Source: Brachycybe producta
Lineage: Eukaryota; Arthropoda; Diplopoda; Playtdesmida; Andrognathidae
Assembly: GCA_036925085.1 (NCBI GenBank)
Contig: JAUPFP010000004.1
Span: forward strand, 2,680,001 to 2,744,000
Direction: 5' to 3'
Length of the DNA: 64,000 nucleotides
In this document: positions 52,563 through 64,000 of the stretch, piece after piece
Position numbering within the stretch: position 1 is the first letter of the stretch
How the letters are laid out: the number at the start of each line of letters is the position of its first letter
Translations under genes and position numbers: made by a program
The notes under the pieces: model-generated
Database searches by the model: none
What the model saw: the letters and a program-made list of their open reading frames with translations, nothing else
Told to the model about the DNA's origin: nothing

Positions 52563-55129
52563 ATGAAAAAAAATGACAAATGGTTCTTTCTGCAGATGAC
52601 AGCAGTTATATTTGCCACTTGTGCCGTTATAATAGCAGCCAATAATCGCCTAAAGGAGATAAAATTCTACGTTCTGCAAAAGGATATGATGCACACAACT
52701 AAACTTGTAACTGTACATTTTAAACAATTTAAGGTTACATATGAATATTGAGAAATATGAATTTTAATTGTCATCGTGCAACAAAACTGTTCATTTTCAA
52801 TAATTTTCTTAAATGTTTGGTTGTAATTTTAGGCACTCGATGTATAACTTTTATATTTTCTTTGCTGCTATGGTTTTTGGTTTCGATCAACACAATGACA
52901 ACATAACAGTAAAGATAATTCAACAATTTTGAATTTAGAATATTTATAAATGAATTCAATGTTATTTAAAGTATTTATCATTGATTGTTTTCTTCTTCTT
53001 CCATAAATCAGGTAAACATTGCTAACATTTCAACAGAAACTACAGAATCAACAAACTTAACGATGACAGAAAGAGTTGTTGGTGGCAAAGGAGTCAGGGG
53101 AAACGAATTTCCATTCATGGTAAGTTTAAAACAAACTTTTAATATCATTATGAAATCTGCAACAAGTACAGTAATTAAATTTGCTAACGTATATGCTCAT
53201 ATTTCAAACAATTATTTACATAACAAATGTAAATTTAATTTAGAAGCAACTTTACGAAGAAATTCAAAGTTTGTTATCTTTAGTTTAAGATTGTGCCCAT
53301 AGTTTCCAGTTTCTGATTGCGCTCACTACCATGTAAATATTTTTCGTAAATGACAAACGTAGAATTTTTTCTTCCTCTTGCTTTTAAACTAACTTTAACT
53401 TAAAACAGCTAAAAATTACTGTTGAGTTATCTTGAAAATTATTAAAGATGACTACAGTAGCTATGTTTTCTTCACTAGACCGCAATGTTTATAAAAACAT
53501 ATTTTTACGATGAGTTTCGATGTGGTGCCAGTCTTCTGAATAAGAAACATGTATTAACAGCTGCACATTGTGTCAGAGGGTAAGAACACAAGTGCCGTAT
53601 TTATTACATATTATTATTATGTTTATTAATTAAATGGAAATGTTTTTTTTTAAATAAATTTTAAAGGTACACTGCATCAAAACTTCTATTACGAATAGGA
53701 ACGAACCAACTATCGGACAGAGCAAATTCATTCACAAGAAATGTTTTACGAATATTCAAGTCAAATAGATTCAACTCTGTAACATTCACCTGGGATGTTG
53801 CTATTTTGGAAATAATTAATCCTGTGACATATACAGCAAAAGTTCAACCCATTTGTTTGCAAATGACTGATATTAATGATATGGCAGGCGAAACTGCAAC
53901 AGTCATTGGATGGGGACAAACTTATGAAAGTAAATTAGCTTAGTTTAATGATCAAAATCGAATTTCTTGTTCAGGTATTCGACAAATAAATTTGCAAACG
54001 CAGTTTTGCAAGTTATAAAAAAAAATCAAAGTTTCCTAGAAACTAGAATATTTACTTGAATATTACTTGAATAGTTCTTTGTTAGGACGATTTCTTATTT
54101 TTAAATAATGACAATCACTCATGGTTTAAAGCAACATATTTTAGCATCACCATATCTACTATTCTAGTTTCAAGAACTTTTATGATCAGCTAAATTTCGA
54201 ACTCTGGTTATGTTATGTTTCAGAAGCAACACTAACAGAAAATAAATGTCTGACAGAAACTAGAACGGTAGCTGAATCACTAATAGAGTTTTCATGTGTG
54301 ATATCTTTCGTTATAAAACAAAAACAAAAACTACTATCTGCTTCAAATTGGGCAATTTTCAAACTCAAATAAAAAGCATATTTTCTAATACGTCAACATG
54401 AAAATACCTTTTAGTATATTGAACTATTCTTCTAGTTTCTCAAACATTCTCAGGTTTTGCTTCAGAAAGACTGAATAACCAGAGTTCGAAGAACGTTTAC
54501 ACCTTAAGCCCACATTATAATGTTCACTTTTATAAACGCAAAAATAACTTTTGTGCCAACTTATGTGTCATTAAAACTTAATTATGTTTGTTCTAAAGGA
54601 GGACGTTCAAACCCCAATTTTCTTCGACAAGTTAATGTTCGTATCATAAGTCAAAACCGCTGTTATCGCAGTTACCGCAGCATAAGGCGCATTACAAACC
54701 AAATGATGTGTGCAGGGTACACAGCAGGTAGAAGGGATTCTTGCACTGTAAGGTTATAATTGAAAATAATTGTGAAATATACATCAGTTTTAATACTCAA
54801 CTTTTCTTCTCCAGGGTGACTCCGGAGGACCTCTTGTTATTCGTCATGGTGACACAGTGTCTCAAATAGGAATAGTATCCTGGGGTAATGGATGTGCGAG
54901 ACCGTCTCAATATGGTGTTTACACAAGAATTGACACCATACTTAATTTGATTAGAAGAATAACCCACGTCACAGTGTGTTCTACAGACGGAGTCGAAGAT
55001 TATCTGCCCAAAATAAAACGAAAAAAGAAACCGAAACAAATGACACAACAATATACTGAAATACCACAAAGACAACCATATTATTTGGCTTACAATAGTT
55101 ATAGACCCCCCTTGTACTACTATTTATGA
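52563..55129 (+). CDS. Secreted trypsin-like serine protease 2 with C-terminal tail
   Basis: Exons 52563-52733, 53012-53119, 53479-53579, 53667-53929, 54599-54747, 54815-55129; 368 residues. Hydrophobic start segment ([15 protein letters not shown] within the first 30 residues), pro-region, activation at [31 protein letters not shown] with Asp189, SWGNGCARP. All three catalytic residues are present, so an active trypsin-like enzyme is predicted. Exons 4 and 5 (263 and 149 nt) have the same length and phase as in protease 1: a tandem duplicate. After the protease domain it carries an extra tail of about 45 residues, Lys/Arg-rich ([10 protein letters not shown]) and then Gln/Pro/Tyr-rich ([19 protein letters not shown]), not found in the neighbours. 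Two FB-A copies sit in intron 4. Exon 1 is the least certain. Poly(A) signal AATAAA at 55167. Confidence 0.85.
54028..54182. repeat. FB-A foldback element, copy 15 (protease 2 intron)
   Basis: TTTCCTAGAAACTAGAATA at the left and TACTATTCTAGTTTCAAGAA at the right; shortened middle. Confidence 0.75.
54196..54490. repeat. FB-A foldback element, copy 16, end to end
   Basis: Begins TTCGAACTCTGGTTATG and ends GAATAACCAGAGTTCGAA, an exact inversion of the family end. Arms GACAGAAACTAGAACGGTAG and CTATTCTTCTAGTTTCTC, with TTTCATGTGTGATATC / TACGTCAACATGAAAA. Best example for a family consensus, 295 bases. Confidence 0.92.
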
Positions 55130-55958
55130 GGAAAACAAATCTTGTCATCATTTTTGTTCTCCTAGAAATAAATAATGTCTATGATATCAATTAGTAATTT
55201 AACGGTCAGATTTATTCAATTAATGCTATTAATACAGATGGTATAAATATTCTATGTACCCATAATATTTAAAATCAAATCCTCCATGCAATCATTATTT
55301 CATAAGTTTAGAAAATGTCCATGCAATTTGTAATTTTTCAAGTATTTCATCAGTTTAGACATACCTCAGTTGTTGTACCAGTTTCGTCAATTTTAATGAA
55401 ACTCCAATACAATTCATTATTTTTGTTGATCAAAATCAAGATTATAAATTCTATTTAAATTTCTTATGCAATATGATGATTGTAGAGTGATGATTGTTCT
55501 CCACGTTAGAATGTTAAGTACTCAGAATCATTATCAGTTATGACACCTCTCCTGTTAAAAAGTTGGTTGTAAAAATTACTGTCATGTAGTATTTTATAAA
55601 AAAAAGCAGATGCTTTAGAGACAAATGCGATACTTGGTTCAAATGAGCAAGTAAAAACATTTTAAAATTCAAAACTAAATCAAACTTTAATTGTTAAAAT
55701 TAGAAGTTGTGCTAAATCACCTTGTAGTTATTTTATATATTTTTTTAGTTCCTAGTGTAAAGAAAAATTCAGACTTTACATAAATAGGAGCAATAAGTAC
55801 ATGTAATGTTAACTGGTTTATACTAGAATAAATGAATTAAATGACCTTTATGCATTTTGACATTCATTGGAATGTTTGCAATGATGAGATGAATATGTAT
55901 AAAAACGCCACACTTAATTTTTTCAAAATATTAATAGAGTCGTTTAGTGTTTGCAGTA
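55130..55958. other. Intergenic region protease 2 / protease 3
   Basis: AT-rich, no gene. The last 60 bases contain a TATA box suited to protease 3. Confidence 0.6.
55898..55905 (+). promoter_or_regulatory. TATA box of protease 3
   Basis: GTATAAAAACG, about 60 bases upstream of the ATG at 55959. Confidence 0.55.
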
Positions 55959-56999
55959 ATGATGGAATTAACGTTTTTCATAATTATAGTTTTCCTTTTT
56001 AAGACACCGTTTTGCCTCGCTTCTATTAATACACATCTGGAACACACCGAAGTATTTGAAAATGATAATTATACTGCATCAATTTCAAATTTTGAATCCC
56101 TAACATGGCAAGACTGTCCCTATTGTGGCATTACTAAGAGGAATCGAATTGTGGGTGGAAGAGAAGCATCCATTGAAGAATTTCCATGGACAGTGGATAT
56201 AAGAAAGGATGGTGTTCAACACTGTGGAGGATCAATTATTCGAAGCCAATACATTCTAACAGCAGCTCATTGTGTGGCTGGAATAGATGTAAAAACTTTT
56301 ACTGTCATTGCCTCTGTTAGTGACGTTGTTGATAAAAAGGCTTTCAAGAGTAAAGTAGAATCGGGTCATTATCATCCACAATTTGATTCCAGTACTTACG
56401 ATTATGACGTTGCTGTTCTAAAACTCGTCAAGACTTTACCACTCGGTAGAGGAGTGATGGCTGTGTGTTTGCCCAAATTAATTGATGACCCTGTAGGTGA
56501 GAAAGCTATGGTTAGTGGATGGGGAGCACTGACAGAAGGTAAGAAGGTTGCAAAATTGAAGATAATCATTAGTTTACTTTAAATAAATTTACATTTCTTT
56601 TTATTTTTCAGCTGCACACACTGCTCCAAATGAACTTCAAAAGTTGGGTGTTCCCATTGTGAGCAATGAAGTGTGTAAAAAAGCAAAAGGACTAGAAAAT
56701 GAGAAGATTACAGATAACATGCTATGTGCTGGCTATTTGGATGGACATAAAGATGCATGCTCAGTAGGATATACACAGTATACCAATTGATGGTATTTAT
56801 TGTAAAAATGGCATTCCTTTTTATATTGAAGGGAGATTCTGGTGGACCTCTGGTGTGGCATAACAAAGGAGTTTGGAAGCAAATCGGAATTGTCTCTTGG
56901 GGAATTGGTTGTGCAAGACCAAACTATTATGGCATTTATACTAAAGTAACGGTACTCATGTCTTGGATTGCAAAAAATACAGATGGCAGTTTGTGTTAG
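55959..56999 (+). CDS. Secreted trypsin-like serine protease 3
   Basis: Exons 55959-56538, 56612-56763, 56832-56999; 299 residues, with far fewer introns than its neighbours. Signal peptide [22 protein letters not shown]-glycosylation site in the pro-region, then [15 protein letters not shown]: the CxxCG...RIVGG pattern in which a pro-region Cys stays linked by disulfide to the protease domain after activation. [26 protein letters not shown] with Asp189, SWGIGCARP. Predicted active, Arg/Lys-specific. Resembles the light-chain-linked group of S1A proteases; protease 4 shares the CxxCG feature. The acceptor before exon 3 (TATTGAAG) is a poor match for a polypyrimidine tract but the frame and motif require it. 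The physiological substrate is unknown. Confidence 0.92.
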
Positions 57000-58388
57000 A
57001 TTGATTTTAAATTTTTTTTATGGTGATACAGTGATGTTTGTAATGTTTTTTAAATATATTGAGTCACAGACAAAAATAAGACTATTAAAATAAGCAACAA
57101 TAACTAACTTATTTATCTGCGTGAAAAAGTAGATGTTTTTTTAAAATCGATGGGCACATTCAAATAAAAACCACCACCATTATTATTATTACCAGATAAT
57201 TATTAAACTTTGGCAGCTAGTACGTAATTTTCTCTCTGAACATTTTACTTCATGGCGTCCTAAAAAAAGATAGTAAGGGAGAAAAGATATGAAAGGGCAG
57301 GAGGGGTAAAAGGAGCAACAAGTGAACCATGCGGATTTGCCCTAGTAATACATAAAACTGCTCCAATTTCATAACATTATCAATAATTTTGTAACTAAAT
57401 TGCAGAAGAATTAAATTTTCATGTCCTTGTAACTTCTGCAGAGTTTTAGTTGCATAAAATGTATTACATAATGTAAAACATTCTAAACAAAATATGCATA
57501 ATCAGTAATTTATTTTCAATATAGAATTTGATCACAAATTGGTTTCTTTCTACTTCCACCTTTACAATTGTTGTTGATGAATACAAGCATATTCAGAATG
57601 AAAATTGGCCCACCTGCTGAATTTTTTTAAAAAATAAAATCTGAAATATGATACTTTTATACAGATAAATAATTTTGTTGTTTAAGGAATTTTTTATGCA
57701 TATATCCGAAAACAATTAGCGACCAATATAGAATTACCATTCAATTAATAAAAAAAAACCAGGATGTTTATGTTTGAGATAAATAGTGCATAACTAACGT
57801 AAAAATGAATTTTGTTTATATAATATTTAAATTATTTTATCAACAGGTCTAGGTCTATGTGTGAAGTGACCAGATTAATTTTCATATCATTGTCACACCT
57901 CAAAAGATTTCACATGTTTATTCTATTCTATTTTTAAACGATCCACTTTCACTTGCTTTCATTTCTTTCACATATTTGTTAGCTCAAACTTTGGTGTCAA
58001 CATTAGCATTTATAATAAAAATGTTCTCTCCATTTTGAAAAAAAAAGTGGGACTTATGATAATGATCAACAACAATAATTATGAAATTAATACCTAATAA
58101 ATCACATTGTTGGTTTTGATTATATGTTTTCTCTATGTGCCATATATTTTTCTATTTACAAACAATTAATGAAACGTGGGAGGAGAGTGTTGTAACAAAC
58201 AATGTAAACAATAGCAGCCAATAGGCTGTAATCAAAATTGAAAAATATATATATATATTAAAATGGGTTGTTTATTAATACTCGTCTATAAATATATCTA
58301 AATCAGAATGCAGAAATTCTAAATTTTACTGAATTTTCGTTCAGAAACATATCTGTTAAATCTTAAAAGTTTATCTTAAAAAGTTCAA
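57000..58388. other. Intergenic region protease 3 / protease 4
   Basis: AT-rich, no gene or clear repeat family recognised apart from a short (AT)n run near 58244. Confidence 0.6.
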
Positions 58389-60393
58389 ATGTATTTCTAT
58401 CACAAGTTATTTATTGGAATACTGCTTTGCAAACTTTTATTGTTTATCAATGTAAGTGTGAAACAAACTTTGTATGTTTTTATAGTTTCCACAGTAATTA
58501 ATACTGTATACCCATTAATTAATAACAAGAGTAGCCACAAAATTTCAAAAAAGTTTCAAAAAATTACATCTACTATTTTCTTACATTAAATATTTAACAA
58601 TTTTACTATATTTTAAAAGTTGCATTTTTTGCCGTTTTTAAGGGCAGTCAGTTAAATGCGTTCAGAAAAATATATTTACGTTAAATGTATTTATTATTAT
58701 GCACTGTACACACAACCGCACTGCAATTAAGAAATGTGTTCAATGAGTTATAGCAGTCTTAAATATATTTACAATTAAATGACCATGTGCACACACAAAT
58801 ACAATTAATATTTAAGTCTTAAATGTGAATGTGTGTACATTGTACAAGATCCCAAGATCTCCAATAGTCATTTTGAATTGTGCTACTTGTTGTTTAGAGT
58901 TTGCCAACAACTGAAGCTCCAGACAATGTTAATTCAATTAGCACCACAGCCTCAGGTATGTCAAAATTTAGACACAACAAACACTGAAGTCAACAACTTA
59001 ATGCATAACACAATTATAATCAATTTTAAGGCCACAACTACTTCGACCTCAAAGACGACGAAGTTGTTAACACATCCACCGAACAATCAGAAATTACTGG
59101 AAGGGAGATTATTCTGAAATGTGGTACTATGACTCGAAACAAATTATATCGAATGTTTTCATTAAAAATAATTATGTTGTTACAAAAAAAATAGAACAAT
59201 GTGGCATAAGCAACACTCAAAGAATTATCGGTGGAGAAGAAGCTTCTGCAAATGAATTTCCATGGATGGTAAGTATTAATTAATAAATACGTACCAATAA
59301 TAATAGATAAGCTTTGTTTATTTTAGGCACAGTTAAGAAGTGACAATGGTTATTTCTGTGGTGGAACGCTTATTGGAAATAATTACGTTTTGAGTGCAGC
59401 TCACTGTTTCACAATAGCAAGGTGAGAAAGCATTAATTTACCTTTGGATTTTTGTAATCTATTAAGATACTTGAAAGCTAAGACCTTACAAATATAGGAA
59501 CAACCTTCGAGTAGTTTTGGGAGCTCATCGATTGTCTTCAAAACGAGGAGTCGTAGAAAGGAAAGTGATAAGTGTAACCGTCCATCCAGAATTTGATGCA
59601 GAAAAGGGAAAAGCTCATGATGTGGCAATCTTGAAACTGGACAATCCACTAACTTTTAGTCGGACAATACGACCAGTATGCTTACCATCAAATGACCAAC
59701 AGTACATTGGTCGAAATGGTACTGTCGCTGGATGGGGACGAACTGCATTAGGTAACTAGTAAAATACTGCATTTCCAAGTACGTTAGAATATTGGAAAAT
59801 ACGTTATATCGGGAACCACTTAACACGCAATAGAAGGTACCGGAATATTTTATGCATTAAACGAATTTTGCGTTAAAAGAAAATTATGTTATGCTATTCT
59901 AAATGACCAGCACCAAAACATATTTCGTGCTATCCAATTTTTCGTTTTATCCGTTTTCACTGTAGGCTTACTGCCTTTTCTCTCATTTTCAACAGACAAT
60001 CCACTAAGTGACCGTCTGGTAAAGTTAAACCTTCCAATTATCAGTGAAGAAGAATGTCGAAGAAACTGGTACAAGACAACGTTACCACCAGGAACTTTAT
60101 GTGCAGGATATCAAAATGGCAAAAAAGATTCGTGTTTCGTAAGTAAACTACCAAAATAACTATATGTAAATCATAAGAAAATTATTTACCTTTTAACTTA
60201 CATGATAAAATAGGGTGATTCCGGTAGTCCCCTAATGGCAGATAATGATGGAATCTGGTATCAAGTTGGAATTGTCTCGTGGGGAGCAGCCAACAGCTGT
60301 GCTCTAACGTATGGAGTATATGCACGAATTACTGCATACTTGGAATGGATTGTGTCCAATACTGCGGATGATGAATGTTTCAGTCAGTCTTAA
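58389..60393 (+). CDS. Secreted trypsin-like serine protease 4 (GDSGSP variant)
   Basis: Exons 58389-58451, 58898-58955, 59031-59123, 59195-59268, 59327-59421, 59498-59751, 59996-60138, 60214-60393; 319 residues, phases agree. Signal peptide MYFYHKLFIGILLCKLLLFI, acidic Ser/Thr pro-region, then CEQCGISNTQR|IIGG, the same CxxCG layout as protease 3. LSAAHC, HDVAILKLD, GKKDSCFGDSGSP with Asp189. The usual GDSGGP is GDSGSP here (Gly197 to Ser), and the following pocket strand has an insertion (SWGAANSCALTYGVY). The 71-base intron 59124-59194 is needed to skip stop codons and to restore the CEQCG motif. The catalytic triad is complete, so activity is likely though pocket shape may differ. A pogo-like fragment lies in the intron before exon 7. 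Confidence 0.88.
59800..59971. mobile_element. Pogo-like MITE fragment (protease 4 intron)
   Basis: TACGTTATATCGGGAACCACTTA...TACCGGAATATTTTATGC at the left; CATATTTCGTGCTATCC and TATCCGTTTTCACTGTA at the right (CAGT end next to TA). Confidence 0.5.
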
Positions 60394-62657
60394 GTCAAAA
60401 CATGGCAAAGTGACTCTTTCGACGGAAACTATTCACATACAACAACAACAACAACAACTTCATTTTCAAAGAATATGGCAGTTAAAATTTGAGTTCAGCA
60501 ATTAGAAATATATTTCCCCAAAAAACATCTTGAGTGGTGCGTTTGCACCAGTTTAATCCAGTAAACATACGTGATTTCAGAGCCAATAGTGACAAATCTG
60601 TGAACATGAGAAAATTGCAATATCGTAAATGGAAATCATAAAATATCAATACCAAGCAGTTTGATGTATGAGAACTCTTGAACTGGATAAAAACGGCCAA
60701 TTCTGGCTTGTCCATCCTTTGGGTTTCTTCTGAAATTTTATGTAGGCAGCGCGTATTTTTTCTCTTCTTTTTACTAATTGCTCATTTTCCAATTATTGCA
60801 AAGCATTAAGATTTGAACAAATGTCTATATTTCGAAATCTAGAATTGAATAGAACTGTAATCATTAAAAGAAGTGTTTTAAGTATACAAAACAAGCAAAG
60901 GCGTAATGTATTTCATACTGTATTTACGGTATAATTTACCTTGTTATGTCAGAATTTCACGAGAAACCACAATTGATTGTGACTCTTGACAAAAAAAGAC
61001 CACACCAACATTGTTGTTAGCAAACAAAATCTGGAGAAAAAAAAATATTTAAAAATCCATTATCACAAGTGAATTATTTATTAATTTATTAGGTCTTTCC
61101 ACATTAGTTTTGCTTCATTGAAGTTTAAAAAAAAAAGAAATTATAAAACAATCAACCAGCATTATAATGGCACCACACTAATTCATGCATCCAATTTAAT
61201 TTATTAATTTGCGTATTTTTATTATTTATGTATGATAAGCAGTATTATATTAAAATGTTTATATTGTAATTGATTTCTGTTTGTTTTCTGCATCATCTGC
61301 TCTATTATGATTTTAATTGTCATAACATTGATGAGATATTGCCCTTCTGAAAAACATTAGACTTTTAGTAAAGTTAACATTTTTACTGTTCCATTGCTAA
61401 TACAAACGACCTCTCTCTCTCTCTCTATTTCTATAGTTTACAACTTGAACCAGTTAAAGACCAAAGAAAGTTGTGTTATTTTTAGTAAAGAGAAAAAGGA
61501 AAGAAAAAAAGTCAAAAACCTCAGCATCTTCTTCTTCTTCTTCTCAACTACAATTCTTCTTCATCATTTTAAGTTTTTCTTTCTACACACTTCAAACATG
61601 TTTATCATCTCCTCTTTCTTTTTCGTAACATCTTTTTATTGTAATCTTTTTCTACTAATATGCAACTTAATTATACCTCTTTAACTAACTTAACAAATTT
61701 ACTGGTCGTGCAAGACTATCACAAATTATTTATCTTCTAAGTTACTTTCGTTGTTCTTTATAGTCATTGTGTGTAAGGTTTTAAACAAAACTCAAATAGT
61801 TCCACTTTTTTTTTGCAAAAAAAATGTCTATAATATTTTGTACTGGCTTCCATAAACTAAGGTAAGTTTCAGTGATGATGAGGTTTAATTACTAAACAAA
61901 GATGTTTCATATGTGTAGTGTTAAGTGATTTCATTGAGTCTAGTATCATTGTAAAAAAAAAGTACAAGACCTATTGTGTTAAAATGGACTGTGAGTTTTG
62001 CTTGGCTTCACTTTCAAAATAACTTTTCACTGACAAAATGCGTCTGTTTCTTATTATCAGTAGCATCGTGACTTTTTATAGAATGATGGGGGAAGGGGGG
62101 GGGGGGTGAACTGTCTAGTCGGTAGTTTAAAACTCGTCTTAATTATAGTTATTCGAGAGAAAAAATGATAGTCTCTTCTCTCTCAAGATTTTTAACTTTG
62201 TAAACATCCAAGTTTCTTTTGGCTACGGATTTATATGAAATAAATTGCACATGCACAAACTGTAACATTAAAAAAAAATAATCTCAAAGATGTCTTCTTG
62301 AACCACAAAATAAAATAAAATAAAAACCAGAATGATGCTAAAGAGAAAAAAATTCAAAACTAAATGGGATAGTAGAACAAACGCAATTGGGTACTTTTTT
62401 GTGTAAATGCTTGAATTTCTGCTAAGAAAACAAGTTTTAAAAAACATTCTCCCTCAAGCTTGTGAGGAAAAAAACAAGCAATAAATAATTGCTATTTGAA
62501 TGTATTATTTTCGTTTTGTGGAAAAAAAACTCTCTTCGTACTGATAATTGACATTAAGTGATAACAACAATAATCAGATGGGTTCTTTCATAGAACTCAA
62601 AAGTGTTTAACTAACAAAAATCAATGTAAATAATAATTGCCAGTATCTATGTCTTTC

Positions 62658-62761
<104 letters not shown>

Positions 62762-63837
62762 GAGCCAGGAACATATTAAAATTTTCATGTTTTTACAGAA
62801 ACATCCGTTTTCTTGCAGCTGTGCCAAAAGCTAAAAATATTACAAATCCACCATGTGCATGCATGTGAATGTGTGTGTGTAAAAGTAGCCTATGTATGCG
62901 TACAGTATTTATATAGATGCGTCACGCAATGTGAAATCTTAAAAAAATATCTTGTGTTAAGCTTTTTCAACTTAAGATTAGCAAAAAAACATTCACTGCA
63001 TCTTTATGCCAGAAAAAAAAAACCAACATATACTGTATTCAAAGACAAACAAAGTTTCCTTGCACGGAGAATAAAAACAGGAACATTTAATCATTTGTGT
63101 TCTCCCTCCATTTAAAAAAAAATTAGTGAAAGCATATGCTGTAATCCACAGTTAACTATGAATTATTATATGCAGCTCTTACTTAAAATAGAAATACAAG
63201 CAAACGAGCCACAACAAAACAAATCCTATGAGAAAAGCAAGAAGGAAAAACTTAGCAATAGTAAGAACAGCAACTTGAGCCCTCTAAACAAGATTCCAAC
63301 TTGGAATAACATATTTTATAGAGTATTCTTTGAATTTGAAAAATTACTCCGCAAGTAACTAAGAAAGCCTTTAGCAGCGGGACAACAGTACAATTGCAGC
63401 AAATGCAAACTGCAGTGTCAAAATCCAAAGAAGTAAACACAACAACAATTGCAATGTGTTCTGTGGTGCAGCTGACATAATACATTGTCAGAAAATTAGA
63501 AGCCCAATAATACAACTTGATGCCCATGCATAAAATCTCCTGCAAGTAAACCTACCATTGTCAAACCACCCTAGGAATAAACACGCACTAATCGAACATG
63601 GTTTATCTATGAGAGGGTTCAAGTAGAAATACAATGCAAATAATGCAAGAAAATTCACAAGTAAACCTAATTTTACTTACGCAGTTGAGACAACAGTTTG
63701 CATAATCGATTGGAAACCTTTTTTAGAAAAAATATTAAGAAAAAATTCAGAATTATTTTTAGCAACAATAATGGCAGGAAAATATAATGATAAAAGTATT
63801 TTATGACGATATGTTTAAAATATACTTTTTATTTTAC

Positions 63838-63968
63838 AGTAGAAACCGTTTAACACAAAATTTAAGGAACCAGAATGTTTTTTTCCTAAAGCATGTTTAT
63901 GATATTCTAATAGACCGGCCCGTAAAAATATTTCGTATTATCCGTTTTTGTATTAAACGGTTTCGAAA
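63838..63968. mobile_element. Pogo-like MITE
   Basis: TACAGTAGAAACCGTTTAACAC at the left and GTATTAAACGGTTTC at the right are inverted repeats; internal AACCAGAATGTTTTTTTCC and ATATTTCGTATTATCCG resemble the element in the protease 4 intron. No coding capacity. Confidence 0.65.
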
Positions 63969-64000
63969 TCATTATCCATTATAATATATAAAAACATTAG

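Noticed and set aside
61394..61684. 96-codon open frame rich in Phe and Ser
   Set aside because: Low-complexity CT-rich DNA, no family resemblance.

Overview
The window is nuclear DNA from an animal, most likely an arthropod. Genes are split by short GT-AG introns, the DNA is AT-rich, there is no operon or Shine-Dalgarno structure, and the protein set is typically metazoan. I cannot name the species. Exon models below were built by hand from reading frame, splice-site and family conservation; reading-phase arithmetic closes for each model.

Layout. 3.2-7.3 kb (+): nicotinate phosphoribosyltransferase (NAPRT). 8.9-10.2 kb (-): TXNDC15-like thioredoxin-domain protein. 11.0-12.3 kb (+): FBXL15-like F-box/LRR protein. 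13.1-14.4 kb (-): mitochondrial 3-hydroxyacyl-CoA dehydrogenase (HADH). 16.3-17.1 kb (+): GTF2H5 followed only 36 bp later by ZNHIT1. 18.2-19.0 kb (-): LSM7. 20.8-23.8 kb (-): S-adenosylmethionine synthetase. 27.0-33.3 kb (-): 18-exon 6-phosphofructokinase. 34.2-35.9 kb (+): Myb/SANT-like DNA-binding protein. 37.2-40.6 kb (-): HARBI1-like (PIF/Harbinger transposase-derived) protein. 41.2-43.2 kb (+): ribosomal protein L19. 46.9-60.4 kb (+): a tandem cluster of four secreted trypsin-like serine proteases. The last 3.6 kb holds no gene I can see.

How the genes relate. Most are unrelated housekeeping genes: NAD salvage, beta-oxidation, methyl-donor synthesis, glycolysis, RNA decay/splicing, transcription/repair, translation. 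Two local groups stand out. One is the convergent pair of a Myb/SANT-like protein and a HARBI1-like protein, the two-protein set of PIF/Harbinger transposons, here with introns and with Gln where the third catalytic acid is expected, which suggests domestication. The other is the protease cluster, in which the first two genes share identical internal exon lengths (263 and 149 nt) and are clearly duplicates.

Between and inside the genes is a dense population of short palindromic (foldback/MITE-like) elements. One family, called FB-A here, has about 16 copies in 64 kb, many in introns, and other elements are nested inside its copies. At least three other foldback types, pogo-like TA/CAGT-ended elements and hAT-like remnants are also present.
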